Notes under the pieces: model-generated
What the model was told of the DNA's origin: nothing
The model's input: the letters and a program-made list of their open reading frames with translations, nothing else
Databases searched by the model: none
Shown: piece after piece, positions 6,088 to 6,461 of the stretch
Layout of the letters: every line of letters begins with the position of its first letter
How positions within the stretch are numbered: the stretch's first letter is position 1
Assembly: GCA_023415475.1 (NCBI GenBank)
Contig: JAEZKL010000103.1
Location: 1 to 6,461, forward strand
Source of the DNA: Bacillota bacterium
GTDB lineage: Bacteria > Bacillota > Clostridia > Lachnospirales > Lachnospiraceae
Reading direction: 5' to 3'
DNA length: 6,461 bases
Made by a program: the position numbers and the translations under genes

Positions 6088-6172
6088 GATCAGGTTTATC
6101 TTAATGCAGATGAAAAATATATAAATTATAAGCTGATTGCTGGTAACATTGCATTTTACTAGAGGAAAATGC
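6088..6172. other. AT-rich upstream region with 7-bp palindrome touching the rplM -35 box
   Basis: After the mgtC-family stop there is no T-tailed terminator, so readthrough into rplM is possible. The segment is AT-rich, as expected of an UP-element region. GCATTTT (6151-6157) and AAAATGC (6166-6172) form a perfect 7-bp inverted repeat with an eight-base spacer that ends exactly where the -35 hexamer begins. It could be a binding site for a regulator or a small hairpin. Confidence 0.5.
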
Positions 6173-6201
6173 TTGACACACCCGGTAACATGTAATATAA
6201 T
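6173..6201 (+). promoter_or_regulatory. Consensus sigma-A promoter of rplM
   Basis: TTGACA (6173-6178) and TATAAT (6196-6201) match the consensus perfectly and are exactly 17 bases apart. Transcription should begin near 6207-6209. This gives rplM (and presumably rpsI beyond the window) its own strong promoter, independent of the ecf-truA operon. Confidence 0.93.
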
Positions 6202-6206
6202 TATGA

Positions 6207-6350
6207 ATCGTGACGTGAGAATACTTGAACCAAAGCCCCGGTAATAGTATTCAGGATCGTGAAAATCAGAAAGTGACTAGCATTCAGTGTTTTATCAGGA
6301 CATTGACAGTCATTAAATAATTAGAATAAAATTTGAGAACACATTTTCAT
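6207..6350 (+). promoter_or_regulatory. Structured rplM leader, candidate L13 autoregulatory element
   Basis: The leader of about 150 nt can form two hairpins. The first pairs GAATACT (6219-6225) with AGTATTC (6246-6252) around an inner ACC/GGT pairing. It is framed by the direct repeat ATCGTGA (6207-6213 and 6256-6262). The second pairs TGACT (6274-6278) with AGTCA (6308-6312) and, inside it, CAGTGT (6285-6290) with ACATTG (6300-6305). L13 leaders that mediate autogenous control are known in Firmicutes. I infer this class from position and folding only; I did not match its consensus. Confidence 0.5.
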
Positions 6351-6364
6351 AAGGAGGTAAACCG

Positions 6365-6461
6365 ATGAAAAGTTTTATGGCTAGTCCGGCAACAATTGAA
6401 AGAAAATGGTACGTAGTTGATGCTACAGGACATACATTAGGTCGTCTCTCTTCAGAGATCG
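6365..6461 (+). CDS. rplM: 50S ribosomal protein L13, 3'-truncated by window edge
   Basis: L13 binds 23S rRNA and is an early assembly protein of the large ribosomal subunit. Only the first 32 codons lie in the window. The translation MKSFMASPATIERKWYVVDA followed by TGHTLGRLSSEI is the conserved L13 N-terminus, with the diagnostic ERKWYVVDA and LGRLSSE blocks. The start ATG at 6365 has AAGGAGG seven bases upstream, the strongest ribosome-binding site in the window. The gene has its own consensus promoter and a leader with folding potential. In related genomes rpsI (S9) follows directly. Confidence 0.96.
   Translation, partial: MKSFMASPATIERKWYVVDATGHTLGRLSSEI

Overview
The window looks like a chromosomal ribosomal-protein neighbourhood of a low-to-mid GC Gram-positive anaerobe, most likely a clostridium of the Lachnospiraceae type. 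This rests on the order rplQ - ecfA1 - ecfA2 - ecfT - truA - rplM, strong GGAGG Shine-Dalgarno sites, frequent AGA/AGG codons, and an L17 protein with a long internal insertion. The species cannot be named from this sequence alone.

Layout. (1) Positions 1-509: the 3' part of rplQ, end of the preceding ribosomal operon, closed by a strong terminator (534-566). (2) Positions 510-983: no gene. It holds a 275-bp, almost fully self-complementary element (576-850) with perfect 11-bp terminal inverted repeats, followed by a minus-strand terminator (856-891) whose stem nearly repeats that of the rplQ terminator. (3) Positions 984-1478, minus strand: a GNAT-family acetyltransferase, convergent with rplQ. 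(4) Positions 1494-1915: no gene; divergent promoter region and a long leader ahead of the ECF genes. (5) Positions 1916-6087: a plus-strand run ecfA1, ecfA2, ecfT, truA and an mgtC-family gene, probably one operon. (6) Positions 6088-6461: an almost ideal sigma-A promoter, a structured leader of about 150 nt, and the first codons of rplM.

How the genes work together. EcfA1, EcfA2 and EcfT form the shared energising module of group II energy-coupling-factor transporters, which pair with vitamin- or metal-binding S proteins encoded elsewhere. TruA modifies tRNA anticodon arms. The MgtC-like membrane protein is translationally coupled to truA and is the unusual guest in an otherwise conserved order. 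rplM restarts transcription from its own promoter, and its leader may fold as an L13 autoregulatory element.

The least explained object is the 275-bp inverted repeat. Within its aligned blocks all ten A/C-type mismatches fall in the orientation that gives G-U pairs in the minus-strand RNA, and none falls the other way. This suggests that a minus-strand hairpin RNA, or a strand-biased mutational history, has shaped it. No previously undescribed protein system is evident.
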